A stretch of 64,000 bases of DNA, from NCBI RefSeq assembly GCF_040802235.1, contig NC_133157.1, forward strand, positions 21,407,501 to 21,471,500, written 5' to 3'. Each line of letters begins with the position of its first letter. Within the stretch, counting starts at the first letter, position 1. Below the pieces are notes generated by a model. It saw only the letters and a list, made by a program, of their open reading frames with translations. It did not search any database and was not told the origin of the DNA. The translations under genes and the position numbers were made by a program. This document shows positions 1 through 11,790 of the stretch, piece after piece. Source of the DNA: Manis javanica (taxonomy: Eukaryota; Chordata; Mammalia; Pholidota; Manidae).

Positions 1-59
1 GGAATCATGCACATGAGAGCAAGACAAGATGTAGGGTGATGGAGTTTAAAAGGCTAATA

Positions 60-292
60 ATAGCATGCTCAATATTTTCTGAGTATTTTACTATGTACTA
101 CACCAATTACTTTTTACTTATTATTTTCACCAAATCCTCTAAGAGCCCAGTGAGTAAAGTACTGTTATTATCTCTACTTTAATCATGAAAATTTGAAACT
201 TAGATTCGTGGGGAGCCACACGATTTCTAAGTGGCAGAGTTGGGACTCTAACTTAAGCAACTGTGCTCTTTAACCATTGCACAGTATTCCAT
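60..292 (-). repeat. MIR SINE (inverse orientation)
   Basis: The block reads as the reverse complement of a MIR element. A diverged size-range segment is followed by a variant of the 'two-exponent' core (control of spacing: counting stretch, then 'gtggcagagttgggact') and by the tRNA-like head that ends in a 'ctctttaaccattgcacagta'-type segment. It is an ancient tRNA-derived SINE shared by all mammals, and no function is implied. Confidence 0.75.
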
Positions 293-792
293 TCCCTCTG
301 AAAGGTTTAGCTAGGTAGCTAATAGAATGGGCCATAAATGATAAGAGTTTGAATGAAGATAGTGGCAATCAGCATGGGTGCAAATTGAAGAAACAATCAG
401 AACAACAGATACGTATGTAGCCTAGTCCCAAAGTCCTATCTGTAGGAGTTTTGAAGAATCAACTCAATAAGATCTGCTTAAAGCAGTTCACTGTATCTTG
501 AGGTACAACAGACAAGGGCCAAATCCCATCTGAGCCACAGAGTGGATGTAATTCCACAGAACTCTCAGTGAATTCTGTGCCAAGATGATCAAGAACTCAA
601 GTAACCCCATGCTAGCTTCTCTCCTAGATGGTTAGACTTCTATGGAAACTGTAAATAAATTAACATATTTTATACAATACCATGTGCATCATCAGTGCCC
701 TTAATTGCAAAATAAGCCTGATTTTTTTTTCCCATTTAACTTCACCTTGGGAAATCCCTGGCCCATATTTTATGCCACACGTAATAATTACC
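293..792. other. Unassigned non-coding stretch
   Basis: I see no gene, splice-flanked open stretch or recognisable repeat here. A short T-run near 722 is the only low-complexity tract. Confidence 0.5.
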
Positions 793-1156
793 TGTATTAG
801 TTTGCTAGGGCTTTGTAACAAAGTACCACAGACTAGTTAGGCCTAAATGGACTATTTTCTCACGGTTCTGGAGGCCGGAAGGCCAATCAAGGTGCCCACT
901 GGTTTGGTTTCTCCTGAGGCCTCTCTTCTTGGCTTGCAGATGGCTGCCTTCCTATTGCATCCCTCGGTGCACATGTGTGCCCAAAGCCCCTCTTTCGGTA
1001 AGGACACCCCTCATCCTGGATTATGGCCCACCCTAAAGACCTAATTTTATCTTTATTACCTCTTTCAAGACACTATCTCTAAATACAATTACATTCTGAG
1101 GTCCTGGGGGTTAAGACCTGGGGCAGGGAGTCGGCAGACAGTTCAGCCCACAGCAT
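793..1156 (-). repeat. MLT1-type LTR (ERVL-MaLR), antisense
   Basis: Read on the minus strand this is a nearly full-length MLT1 LTR. On the plus strand it begins with 'tgtattagtttgctaggg' and ends with 'gttcagcccacagca', the inverted ends of the family. The internal 'ttctcacggttctggaggc' and 'ggcttgcagatggctgcctt' segments match the family pattern. It is a non-autonomous LTR left by an ancient retroelement. The 65-codon open frame inside it is incidental. Confidence 0.85.
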
Positions 1157-1215
1157 GGCCCAAGGTCACACAGCTCAGAGCCGTATCCACACCGTAGAAG
1201 CCATTCCCTGAGATG
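1157..1215 (-). repeat. MIR fragment abutting the MLT1
   Basis: The short 'ccaaggtcacacagctcaga' stretch is the inverted MIR core. It directly follows the MLT1 LTR, so the LTR probably inserted into or next to an older MIR. Confidence 0.55.
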
Positions 1216-1999
1216 ATGGGATCCAGCCACTCAGGCCATTTGTACAGTCAGAACAGAGCCAAAAGTGACTTCACCATAGGACATTTAGGGAAGCTACCTC
1301 CCTCTTCCTTATTATGTGGCCTGTTTCCCAGGGCTAAGGAGAACTTTCAGTCATTCTTTGGCTCTACTGCTGGCCATGGGGAAATCTGCATCTGATATTT
1401 GAAAGGGATGAGAACATGGGTGGGTGAAGGTTGAAACTGTTTGTTTAGATACAAGTACATGGAGAGGCTGAGTGAGGCGATGTGACCTCAGAGGGAGTAT
1501 TGGAACTGTCAGAGAACTTTGAAGGTCAGTCCTACGGGGCCTCTAGAACTATGCCCCCTCTTCCCTAGTGTGGTTCTCTCTGTAAAAGGTCACTACACAT
1601 TCGTCAGTTTGACATCACAGAGGAAAGGTTTACTCTAAGTCTTGTGTTTTCTTATATCTGACTCAAAGGCCATTTACTAGAGGAGAATATTGTGGAGGTA
1701 TCTGTATATTCCTAATAAAGCGAGGGGATTTTTTTCCCCTACATTCTGTTTGATTAAAACATCTATTTCCAACCAATTAGCTTTCTAACAAAGCAAAACC
1801 ACTATAATAACCTTCTGTTGTTCGGAGACCTTTCCTTCTCTCCCCAAGGAAGGATTCTTCTGATGTCTGCTTCAGTGAATGGCTGCCTTTTTTTTTTTTT
1901 TGTCTCACTTCTGGCTTCATGCTAAGGAGTTTCAAATCTGAGACTACCACCTAGAATATTCTCCTGAGCTTCAGGAGTCTTTCATGGATTTTCCTGAGG
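1216..1999. other. Unassigned non-coding stretch
   Basis: No gene or confident repeat is seen. It contains a T-run near 1889-1901. The 60-codon open frame at 1213-1395 has no splice context and no recognisable protein. Confidence 0.5.
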
Positions 2000-2785
2000 T
2001 CTTGCCATTTGACTGCTCTCCAGGCCTGGAACAGTATATGCAAAACTGACCTTGTTAGTGTCCCTCAGCAATCTGCTTAGACCTCTACATGCCGTCATGG
2101 TTCATGAAACTTCATTACCCTGTCCCACAAAGAACTTAAGGAGTTACACATCCAGACCCCAAGTCCTAACTCTAATGTCTCAAATAAACTTCCTGGCTGT
2201 GCTTATCTTTTCATTCTATTGAATTTAGATCCCAGTCATCTTTCACCAAGCCTATTGCACCTGCTTCCCTGGTGTCTTGGTGATTCCTGGCTCACCTCCC
2301 TGTCTTTTCATTGGCACCCTAAGGCTATATGATAAATGTCAATTATCTTAGCCACGATTCCAGACCCCCATCCTGGGCCTGGAGATTTACCAGCATCCTA
2401 TCCTGAAATACATCCTTTGCTATAACTATTTATAAAAACTTGTCACTTTAACATAACCTAATGTTCCTTGCCTTGAGGTCATCTGTCTGCAGTTTGTCTT
2501 TCTGGCAAACTAACTCCTGTTTCTCAGAAGCACCACACCCTTGGGACGCCTTCTTTGGTCCCCACAGCCAGGACTTGGTGCTCTTGTCTGTGGCCCATGG
2601 CATACTGTGCACCTCCTTTCTTTTACTTGTCAACTGAACTGGACCAGTTTCCTTGTCTGTGTTTATACATCCGAGTTTCGTTTCCTTATACTCAGGGACA
2701 GTTGTATTCACCTTTGTGCCTCCAGCATCTAGTCAGTGCATACCACAGAGTAGTCTCCTTAAGTGTATTGAATGAACAAGTGTGA
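2000..2785 (+). repeat. L2 LINE 3' region
   Basis: The last about 120 bases carry the L2 tail pattern: a 'cctttgtgcctccagcatct' segment, then 'gtgcataccacagagtag', and a short terminal stretch ending in 'ttgaatgaacaa'. The upstream part (cytosine-rich, with 'ccttgtctg' type words) fits the preceding L2 sequence but is more diverged. The several overlapping open frames here are short and non-coding in appearance. Confidence 0.65.
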
Positions 2786-4037
2786 GACTGCTTTGAAAAG
2801 TTTTAAATTTGGTAGAAGTGTAGAGAATTTGTTCTTACAAACTTTATTCCTTAAATCTTTATAATGAGCTATTACTTTATTGTAAGAAGAGTGATGAAAT
2901 CAGGAGCTTCAAGTTCCATTCTATGTCTATCACTAGTAGTTAATTTCCTCAGCTGTTCACTGGGGACAGCAATACCATTTAAGCCAGTTGTTAGGAGCAT
3001 CGACTGTAAGAATGTGGGTAAAATTTGCTTCTAAAGTATAAATACTGTTCTATTAAGACAGGAGTTAATATCAGCTATGCTAAAGTTTTTCTAAAACTGA
3101 TGTCTTTCAAGTCTTTCTAAGACTAAAAAAGATATATTTGTATATGCATGTATGTAGATAAACTATAAGATATTTTTGTACTTTGTCTTGCTTGACTATA
3201 TAGAATAGATCTCCACCTTGAGAATGTTCCCTTGTGAGTGAAACAGTGACTTTCCCATTTTTGAGGGAGAGCAATACTTTTTTTTTTTTAATTAGAAAAG
3301 AGGAAATTTGTTTAATTCAAATACAGATTGACTGAAGAGGCGGAAAGCATTGGAACATTCCTGGGCATGTGTCTATAGCATGTTATTTTTAGGTCAAAAC
3401 ATGGGCACCAACATTCAACCCAGGCTAGGCACGTGGATGTTTCATTAAGAATATCATTTGCTCATAAATATAAATTTGTTTACATCCATTGATTAGACCA
3501 GAATAACTTGCTCATTTTAATGTATTTACACATCATGATGAAACTATAATAATTAAAGTTCAACATGTGCCTAGAGATGATCTAATGAAATTTTAATGAC
3601 CAGAAGAGTTCCCAATAATTATCTTTCTGCTTGAGCAGCTTAGCTCATCAAACATAAGGCATTTGAAAATAAGAATGGTCTAGAGTCTTAGAAAAATGAC
3701 CACCGTTCTTAATGATTTTAAAAATAATGTGGAAAATAATGTAACCATTAGCGTGAGATGATAGTTTTGTTATGGGTCAGACCAGCTTCTGAGAATGGTA
3801 AATTCTGTTTAATTATGTAGATTTGTTTCTGCAATGAAACCATGAGCTGTCACCGAATGGTGCATAGGAGCAGCAGACAGAGATGGTCAATGAAAGGAGG
3901 ATCACACTGACCTTCCTGAAGAGGGCTTGGGCAAGGCTTCTGGAGAAAGAAGGAGAGAAGAGAAAACCGGAAGGCAATGGACAGTGAAATAAATACCCTT
4001 CATTCTAAAACCCATTTTGTTTTTCCCTAAAAGAATA
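2786..4037. other. Unassigned AT-rich stretch
   Basis: This AT-rich sequence has no recognisable gene or repeat. A T-run lies near 3279-3290. Confidence 0.5.
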
Positions 4038-4135
4038 GTTCTTACATTTTTTGGTCTCGAGGTCCTTTTTAATTCTTAAAAATTATCGAGTCCTCCAAAG
4101 AGCTTCTGGTCATGTGAGAGCAACACTTTTTTATG
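4038..4135. repeat. Possible old DNA transposon fragment
   Basis: A 'ggtctcgaggtccttttt' segment is followed by 'aaaaattatcgagtcctcca' and 'aaagagcttctggtcatgtg'. It resembles a widespread mammalian DNA-element end whose exact name I cannot assign. Only the end appears preserved. Confidence 0.4.
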
Positions 4136-5709
4136 AGATTAGATCTCAGTGATCTGCTCCATCACATACCAATGCAATTAAATCTAGAATTACCTATCAA
4201 AATTCAATCTGTTTTCAAAAATCGCAAGGAACAAACTGAATCCTTTTTGGGTAGAGAGTTGTTCCAAGCCAGAAAAATCAGTGGGTGAATGACCTTGACA
4301 CTCATTTTTATTTTCCCTGAAAGAACTAATTGGTTTGAGTGAAACCTTTTGGTATTTGGAGAGCAGATGGGAGTTAGCACTGATTTTGGATCTAGGAATG
4401 AAGAACAGCTCCTCTACACACACCCCTGGGCATTTTCTGTTTTTATACTAGATATACAGAAAGTGCTCAATAAGTAGTATGATCATACTTCCCATTTTGT
4501 TCAGCACAGTCCTGGTATGACCTTTGGTCTTGGTGGAATTAATAAAGCACCTCTTTCATTCTCTTGCCTATCCCTGTTTGGATAATAAATTGTATGTGCC
4601 TCCCAACCCCAGTACATAGTGAACCAATGAATTCCTAGCTTCATCCAACAAGAGGAAAACAAAGATAAACATTTCGCCTGTAGCATTCTGCATTATATTA
4701 TCCAAAAGTGTTTTACTTGGAAGCATAATTTAGCCATAGAAATAAAGATTCACGTTCTCTTATGGAAGAAGTAAAAAGATTCATCTTCTCTCCCCAGTTC
4801 TCTTCTCCTTTTTCTAGACTTTCTCTGTTTTCTTCTTGAAAAAAATTAACATGATGATCAGGCCTGACAGCAACTGGGGCCATGGAGGTTCAGCACTGGG
4901 AGAGGCTGTTGTAATAGAAACAGATGCCCTGACTCACCAGATTGCAGTGTCCTTTTTCTTACTATGTGTGATTTTAACTTTAATCTGGCCATGAGATTTA
5001 AAACATTTGTCTGTAGAGTTAACATTGACTTCATTTGATCAATATTTGAGTTGCCTTTATCTGAGTTCCGAGAAAGTGGGATTAAGATTATGATAGTTAA
5101 GGGTTTATTCGGTTTGTCCTTTGGCCTGTCCATTTCAGAACACCTGGAGGAAAACAAGTCCTTTAATGTGTATAAAACAATCACCTGTGGACCCTTCAGG
5201 AGACTGGCTAGGAATAAAAGCACACTTTATATAAGTTCTTTGAGCAGGAGCTCTAGGCAGGCAGAGGAAGGCTGTTGAAATCTCTCCTCTTCACAGAAAG
5301 TGTGGCACAAGCAGTCCAATTAGCATTAGCTGAGGCTATCAGACTAGGGGTCTTGCAAACAGCCGTCTAAAGCTGTATATTTACTTAACACCCTTGAGCA
5401 GGGACAAAGGAAAGTTTATGGGATAGGCTCTTGCTAAGAGAACAAATGCCTAAGGGAATGGAGGAAGCTAATTAAGGAGGAAAATCAGAAACCTGCTGGG
5501 ATTTCATTTCCTTGAGTGCTCCAGTCACAGGCTGGTTTACTGGGCTCTGCTGATGTGGTCTTGTGGTCCTACTCTGGGTGCAAATCCCCACCAAATGTCA
5601 GCCCCTGGCATTTGAGAATACCCACTGGGACAGCTAATGTACTGGGGCCTCCACCCTGAAACCTGGGACTGCAGAAAATACAGATAGGGCACGGGCAGGG
5701 CCATAGGAT
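4136..5709. other. Unassigned non-coding stretch
   Basis: No gene is supported. A 121-codon minus-strand open frame (4858-5223) overlaps a 75-codon plus-strand one (5051-5278). Neither shows a recognisable domain, a signal peptide or splice-site support, so I treat both as chance frames. Confidence 0.5.
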
Positions 5710-6092
5710 CTCATGTGTATGCGGAATCTAAAGTCAACTCACAAAAGCAGGGACTATAATGGTGGTAGCCAGGGACTCAGTGTCGGGGAAATGAGCTGTT
5801 GGTCAAAGAGTACAAACTTTCAGTTACAAAAGGAAAAAGTTCTGGGGATCTAATGTACAGCATGGTGACAATAGTTAAGAACACTATATTATTGTATGTA
5901 TCACATACATTATTATACATACTACCATATTCTACATATGTAATAATACATTGTATTATACTTGAAAGGTGCTAAGAGAGTAAATCTTAAGTGTTGTCAC
6001 CACACACACAAAAAGGTAACTGAGGTGATGGCTGTGTTAATTAGCTTGATCATGGTGATCATTTTACAACAAAGGTACGAATATCAAGTCAC
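5710..6092 (+). repeat. L1M 3' UTR fragment
   Basis: The sequence follows the 3' end of a medium-old L1. It contains 'gtggtagccagggactcag', 'ctaatgtacagcatggtgac', 'ggtgctaagagagtaaatct' and 'gtgttaattagcttgatcat'. An AT-rich insertion/expansion at about 5885-5950 interrupts the expected 'actatattattgtat' region, so this copy is locally enlarged. No tail or target-site duplication was recognised. Confidence 0.8.
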
Positions 6093-6539
6093 AGAGGCAG
6101 CACTGGGGTAAAGTCTGTACAGCCAGGTCTGCAGATGGGCACACTGACTCAGCGTGGGGGCAGGTGTGAATTCAAGCTGGTAGGACAGGGACTCACACTC
6201 CTAATGGAGACCTCCAGGGGGTAAACTGACCACTAGCTCTGCCTGAATCATCATTAAGAATGTTACTTCATAAATGAAGACATCAATCAGGCTCCTGGGA
6301 ACAGGGAAGCCTCTTGAGCAACTGAATGAAGAATAGCCAGTATGTTCCCCATTTATTGTTTGGAACCTGCCTTTTAAGAGAAAGAGCTTTAGAGTCTCTC
6401 CTCTGAGGTGGTTTCAGGTGGTTCAGGTCTCATTTTAGGATGGCTGACCCTGCAAACGGCTTGTAGTTGCTTATTTTGATGGTGTGGCCAAGTGAACACT
6501 TGTGGTGACTGATTCCCAAGGAAGGGACATGAATAGAGT
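6093..6539. other. Unassigned non-coding stretch
   Basis: No gene and no confident repeat is seen. Confidence 0.45.
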
Positions 6540-6690
6540 TGCGTCCTGGGCCAGAGCTGTAGATCCAGACCCAGCTTCTGTAGGTGCTTTGTAACTTTCT
6601 AGACCTTTTTCCATCAGTAAAGTGGAACTAGTAACGATTTGGGATTAAATGAGATTTAAACCTGCGTCTTTACACAGTGAGCCTTCACTG
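6540..6690 (+). repeat. Diverged MIR
   Basis: The order of weakly preserved words (a 'gtaactttctagac' stretch, then a 'catcagtaaagtgga' stretch, then 'ggattaaatgagat') matches the MIR layout in sense orientation. Divergence is high. Confidence 0.45.
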
Positions 6691-7004
6691 AGTGAGACCA
6701 AACGGCTCATGAACGGATTTTCTTAGGGGAGAAAGAACTGCTGCTGTCCCTTGCCGGTGCTGGAGACGCTGGGTCTGGGCTTCCCCCTGCTGCTCACTCC
6801 CGCCTTCTCAGGCAGTTATGGTCTGGTCAATCATTGACAGGCTGTGGCTTTATCGGACAATGTTCCTGCCTGCGAGCTCTTGTATAACAGACATGAATCT
6901 CATTAAGGCTCCTAGGATGGTTATGACCCTGAGGTGGGAAGGTATAATAGGTCTTCAGAGGTACAAGTTACACAAAGTCCACCACCATGGTATAAATCAT
7001 CTCT

Positions 7005-7105
7005 AACATTGTTTTGAATGTTACTATGTGACAGAGACTATCCTAATGTTTTAAATGGATTTCTTATTTAATCCAATAAAGACCCTATGAACTGTCAACA
7101 TTAAA
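7005..7105 (-). repeat. MIR fragment
   Basis: The words 'gttactatgtgacagagact', 'ttcttatttaatccaat' and 'gaccctatgaact' are the inverted 3' half of MIR. Confidence 0.6.
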
Positions 7106-7199
7106 TGCATATCCTTCATTAAGAAAATCAGATATGCGGAAGTTGTCAGGGGGTTCTTTTAAACTGCAAGCCCCTTTCCCCCTGCTTCAGTGATCACCC

Positions 7200-8135
7200 T
7201 CCCCCTCCAGCTTTACGGAGGTATAACTGATAAATAGAAATTGTATATATATTTAAAGTGTACAATGTGATGACTTGATTTACATATACATGGTAAAAAG
7301 ATTGCCATAACCAAGCTCATTAACACAGATATCTGTCACCTCACATGGCTAACTTGGTGTGAGTGTGCCTGTGGTGAAAAACACTTAAGTTTTACACTTA
7401 GCAACTTTCAAGTACATAATACAGTATTATTAACTATCATCACCATGCTGTACATAAGATCCCAGAACTTATTTATCTTATAACTAGATATTTATACCCT
7501 GTGACCAACATCTCATTTTCCCCAACCACCAGTTCTTGGCAACCACCATTCTCATGTCTGCTTCTGTGTGTTGACTTGTTTAGATTCTACATATAAGTGA
7601 GATCATACAGTATTTGTGTTTCTGTGCCTGGCTTATTTCACTTAGTATAATGTCCTCCAGGTTCATCCATGTTGTTGCAAATGGCAGGATTTCCTTTTGT
7701 TTATATGGCCGGGTGACATTCCATAATGTGTGTGTGTTTGTATATGTATACACACACATATATACACCACACTGTCTTTGCATTTATTAACTGATGGGCA
7801 CATAGGTTGTTTCTATATCCTGGTCATTGTGAACAATGTTGCAGTGAACATGGGAGTACACATAATTTCCCGAGGTACTGGCTTTTTCCCTTTGGATATA
7901 TATACTCTGAAGTGGGGTAGTTCTGTTTTTTGATGATTTGAGGAAACCCCGTAGTATTTTCCATAATCGCAGTTCCAGTTTACATTAACAGTGTACCAGG
8001 CTCCCCTTTTCTCCCCATCCTCACCAACACATCCTTTTCTCTTGTCTTTTTGGTAACAGCCGCCCTAGCAGGTGTGAGGCGATATCTCATTGTGGTTTCG
8101 ACTTGCAGTTTCCTGATGATTAGTGATGTCATGTA
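7200..8135 (-). repeat. L1M 3' end including the ORF2 terminus, antisense
   Basis: The plus strand opens with 'ccagctttacggaggtataa', the inverted 3' terminus of L1MB/MC-type elements. It runs through the 3' UTR into the inverted end of ORF2 ('gtttctatatcctggtcatt', 'gatttcctgatgattagtga'-like words). A CA/TG-rich patch at about 7725-7770 interrupts it. The open frames here on either strand are broken remnants, and no intact ORF2 remains. Confidence 0.85.
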
Positions 8136-8634
8136 ATGGCTCAAAATTTCATTTGATTTATAAAAGTTACAGGTATAATCATTCACATACTTTTCTGAAA
8201 GGCAAGGTACACTTACGGATTCAGAGTTTTGAATAGTGTTCTTTCCAGGTGAGTTCTTCTGTTTCTTCTAATTCTTAATCTAGTGGGTCAGAAAAAGAAA
8301 GCAAAAAACTCGTTGCCTGGAGAAGTAGCGACGAAAGCCCAACTTTAGCTCTCCTTCTCGCAGGGCCTCCAGGGTGTCAGGCATGCTTCTGTTCCTTGGA
8401 CAACTTGGAGCCCGTCAGACAGGAAGTAGCCCATGCAGACAGAGCTTGATCTTCCTGAAAATTGTGCCATCGAGTCTCATCTGCCTCTCAGCAACCTGTG
8501 GGGCTCCATCTTTTGTTTTTCCTACATCACTTCTTTCTCCTTCCACACCCTGTGCTCTGAGCCCTTACCATGCTCTCTTTTCCTCCCTATCCCCATCAAA
8601 GTCAGCTCTCAGATTCTCCTGTCACACTGAAGTG
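8136..8634. other. Unassigned pyrimidine-rich stretch
   Basis: Three overlapping open frames occur (8374-8637, 8433-8630, 8570-8809), but overlapping frames in pyrimidine-rich DNA are expected by chance. No splice-flanked exon or known domain was recognised. Confidence 0.45.
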
Positions 8635-8790
8635 TGATTTTCAAAATGTGAAAGAAGGACCATGCACATCGGAATCTCAGATGGGGCCTGTGAAAAATGT
8701 AGATTCTGAGCCCCCTCCCAGATTTGCCAAAGGAAACTCTAAGGTGAGATGCTGGCAATCTGCATGTCTAATAAGTAATTCAATTTTGTC
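8635..8790. repeat. hAT-Charlie non-autonomous element (MER20-like)
   Basis: The order 'gaccatgcacatcggaatct', then 'agattctgagccccctccca', then 'ggcaatctgcatgtctaata' is the diverged MER20 layout. It is a short inverted-repeat DNA transposon without a transposase gene. Confidence 0.6.
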
Positions 8791-8929
8791 TCTGCACATT
8801 AACGTTTGATAACCAATGTAGAAAAGTACACCAAAGTATTATCTCTCCCATGGAACCTAAAGTTTGAACAGAAGTGGTTACTTTATACCGAAGGCTGCTA
8901 AATTACAAGAAGAAAAATATCTTTGTTTG

Positions 8930-9105
8930 CAGTGGCTCCCAGCCCCGAGTTTCTATTAAAATCTTCTTGAGAGCTTTAAAAAAATTTTTTTAAAGCATGC
9001 GTGGACCACACTCTGTCGGAGTCTCTGGAGGACTTGGGCATCAGTACTTTTTACATGCTTTCCGGACAATTCTAATGTATAGCTAGTGTGAGAACTACTG
9101 CTCTG
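8930..9105. repeat. hAT-Charlie element (MER5A-like)
   Basis: The ends 'cagtggctcccagccccgag' and 'agtgtgagaactactg' are near-inverted copies of each other, as expected for MER5A. The centre holds a 'gagctttaaaaaaat' word and an A/T-run pair. This copy is nearly complete. Confidence 0.7.
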
Positions 9106-9136
9106 CAGAATAGAATGAGGATGAGAAAAGTGGGGC

Positions 9137-9285
9137 AATGCTTCTCAAGCTGTATATGCATGTGAGTCACTTGGGGATTTTAATGAAGTGGAGATTCTGA
9201 TTCTGTGCATCAGGATGTTGCCTGAGATTTGCATTTCTAACAGGCTCCCAGGTCCTCTGACCACACTGTGAATAATGAAGCAGTA
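9137..9285. repeat. hAT-Charlie element (MER5/MER20-like)
   Basis: The words 'tgcttctcaagctgtatatg', 'tgagtcacttggggatttta' and 'tgagatttgcatttctaaca' follow the layout of a short hAT-Charlie element. Subfamily is uncertain. Confidence 0.6.
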
Positions 9286-9294
9286 GAGGCCTTG

Positions 9295-9470
9295 TTCTCA
9301 AACTCTGCTGAGGCAGAATCAGCAGGGGAGTTTTCCAATAAGTCGACGCCCAGGCTGCCCGCTGGACTATTATAAATCAATTAAGTCAGGATTTCTGGGA
9401 ATGGCTTGAGTAGTTGTTTAAGCTACCCGGGGGACTCCAGTGTGCATCAAGAGCTGGAGCCAGTGCAGGA
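9295..9470. repeat. hAT-Charlie element (MER5A-like)
   Basis: It begins with 'tgttctcaaactctgctgag' and ends with 'ccagtgtgcatcaagagctg', following the MER5 arrangement. This is the fourth such element in about 840 bp. Confidence 0.55.
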
Positions 9471-10239
9471 GAAGGTTAGTAAATTCACCTAAATCCCGAA
9501 GAAGAGAGGAGGTTTTATCCACACTGACCCCCCAAAGAGCAGAAGAGGTTGACTCCTTTACTAATAATGTCAACATCTAGCATCACTGAATTTTTAAATC
9601 TTCCTTTGTTTCACTTGGTTAATGGGAATATTATTCTCCCTGGAGACTCCCACACTCCCTTGCACACACCTCCTTGTGCCGCCTCATGGTGGGTACGCAT
9701 ACGCTTCTGCATCTTCCTGGTCCCGAGCACGACTGGGGGAGCTTCATGCTCAGTTATTCTGTCATACCATTGTACTCTGCTCAGACATGGGCTGTGCTGA
9801 CTTTCTAGATGACACACGGAGTCCAAACATTTAAACATGTGAGGTCTTAGGAATCTTTTGAAACCAAATAATCTGGTGCTCATGCAAACAAGAAGCTTAA
9901 TGATGTCGCCTAGGAAAGCTGTCTAGAAGGACTTCCTGCAGCTCTCAAATGGCTCCTGGTTGTCACTTGCTGGGAGCATCCCAGCTGGCTGCCAGGGCAT
10001 CAGGTGAAGACATGTAAGAGCTGCTGGACAGAGAATTTAGAATTTTGCTACATGTTTAACTCCACAGGGGCAGATACTTCATTTTTTCTCTAGCAGAGAT
10101 CAAATAGAGAATTTTGATTTGCAAACAAGTCCTAAAAACAATTCATATACCAGCAGTACTTGGTTTGATCTTCATCTTTTCCTAGTGTGCACTAAGATGA
10201 GTCTTATCTAAGTTCTTTCCATGAACCCTGTTGATTTTG
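9471..10239. other. Unassigned non-coding stretch
   Basis: Overlapping open frames of 70-90 codons lie on both strands at 9549-9883. None resembles a protein family, and splice evidence is absent. No repeat was confidently recognised. Confidence 0.45.
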
Positions 10240-11125
10240 ACCCAGGATTAATCCAGTGTATGAGGTAAGCAAGCCAGCCTTCCCTAGTGTTTTTGCGTCT
10301 CCTGTAGGATATGACACACAAGCTTTCTGCCTTCCTTGCCTGGCTGAGTCCTCTGGGTTCTATCTTGGGATAAATATCTCAGCACTGTATTCACATTTAA
10401 GTTTGAGAGTTGTTTCGTGCCTTCCTTTAATAAGTGTTGCATTTTTGTTTTGGAAAGCAACTTATCTTACTTTTAGATCTTCTCGATCCTCTCCTTTTTC
10501 AAGTTCTGTTAGATGCCGAGTAAAGTATCTTTACTCCAGAACTAAGCACTGTTTCTAAAGTACAGCCTTCCGCAGATTCTAATGAATGCTGAATGCTCAG
10601 TGAGGTTTCCCCACTTTGGTTGGTCAGACTGAAATATTTAGCCCTGTGAGAGTTCTGTTAGTTGTTTAACATCTTTCCCTGGTAGTTGCTCTTGCACAGT
10701 TTTATCCTGTAAGTATACAGATAATGATTTCTTCAAACATTCAGGGCCATCCCTGTGCAGACTTATGGAGCAATTTATCCATGCACCTCATTCCTTTTTG
10801 GCGCTCCATACAAATTCGAGCCACTTTGGCCTCCCTGAACTCTGGTCTCTGTCTTCAGCTCTTTAAGACAGCTGTCCTCTGCTGGGATTCCTCCTCCTTG
10901 TCAGTGTCTCGTAAATGCCTCCATGAAGAAAGCTGGGGTAATCCTTGGGTTCAACTCATTTGTTTCCCTTCTTTCAGAGGTCACAGTTCTGGGTTGCCAA
11001 TTGTATGGTGTCCAGAAATAGTTTTTCTACCTATTTTGTCCAGTTTTATAGCAGGAAGGCTTGTCTGGTACCAGTTACTCCATCATATGGTCAGAGTGGA
11101 AACAGTTCTTTTTTTTTAAGTATTA
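10240..11125 (-). repeat. L1M 5'-type region, antisense
   Basis: The right-hand end, with 'aggcttgtctggtaccagtt', 'actccatcatatggtcagag' and a T-run at 11110-11118, resembles the inverted 5' part of an old L1M element. The leftward sequence is cytosine/thymine-rich and compatible with the same region. The two 60-130-codon plus-strand frames at 10724-11133 are antisense to the element and not genes. The left boundary is a guess. Confidence 0.5.
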
Positions 11126-11426
11126 TCTCATAAGAGCTAAAAATCTTAGTTCCCCAAGCTCCGGTTTATCTGCAGACCTCCAATGCCCTTCATGGTCAGA
11201 GTAGGGTAATAAATTTGCTTATTTCCAAACCAACCTCCTTGGTTATCAAATTACGCTCATTGTAAATCAGTCACTATGCAGGATGGATTATAGCCCTTGC
11301 TTTGCTCATTCCAGTCATGACACTGAAGATGGAGTCAAGTGATCTAATGTATGTGAACTTTATGGGGGAGGGAGTGAAAATTATGGATAATGTTAGGAGG
11401 GGGCTTGGATTCTGGGGCGGGTAACT
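11126..11426. other. Unassigned non-coding stretch
   Basis: Nothing recognisable is seen. Confidence 0.4.
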
Positions 11427-11552
11427 AACAAATATTCACTATACCCATTTGTAAATGGTAAGTGGAAGGACAGAGATGTTAGGTGACCTGACCCACATCT
11501 CAGGTACAGTAAGTGACCAAATTAGGACTTAAACCCTGATTTGTTTGACTCC
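11427..11552 (-). repeat. MIR fragment
   Basis: An inverted MIR core: 'cccatttgtaaatggtaagt', then 'ggtgacctgacccacatctc', then 'aattaggacttaaaccc'. A second MIR follows almost immediately. Confidence 0.6.
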
Positions 11553-11559
11553 AAACAAA

Positions 11560-11790
11560 TGATGATGACAGAGAAATATACTTAAATAGACTACATAAAT
11601 TACAAAACACTTCTCATTTTTAATTCTTCTGTCAATCAAATGGGTTAAGCAAGGCACATATTGACCCCACTTTACAGATGGGAAGCTGTGTCTCAGAGAA
11701 ATAATGTAACTGATTAAAGAATACATGACTTGTGCAGCACTGGGATTACAACCCAAACCCACATGCTCTTTCCACAGAACACGATCATTC
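11560..11790 (-). repeat. MIR SINE
   Basis: Inverted MIR with 'ccccactttacagatgggaa', a 'tgtgtctcagagaaataatg' word and 'gggattacaacccaaaccca' in the expected order. It ends near the tRNA-related head. Confidence 0.75.

Noticed and set aside
4858..5223. 121-codon minus-strand frame
   Set aside because: No family resemblance, no splice support, and a competing plus-strand frame over the same bases.
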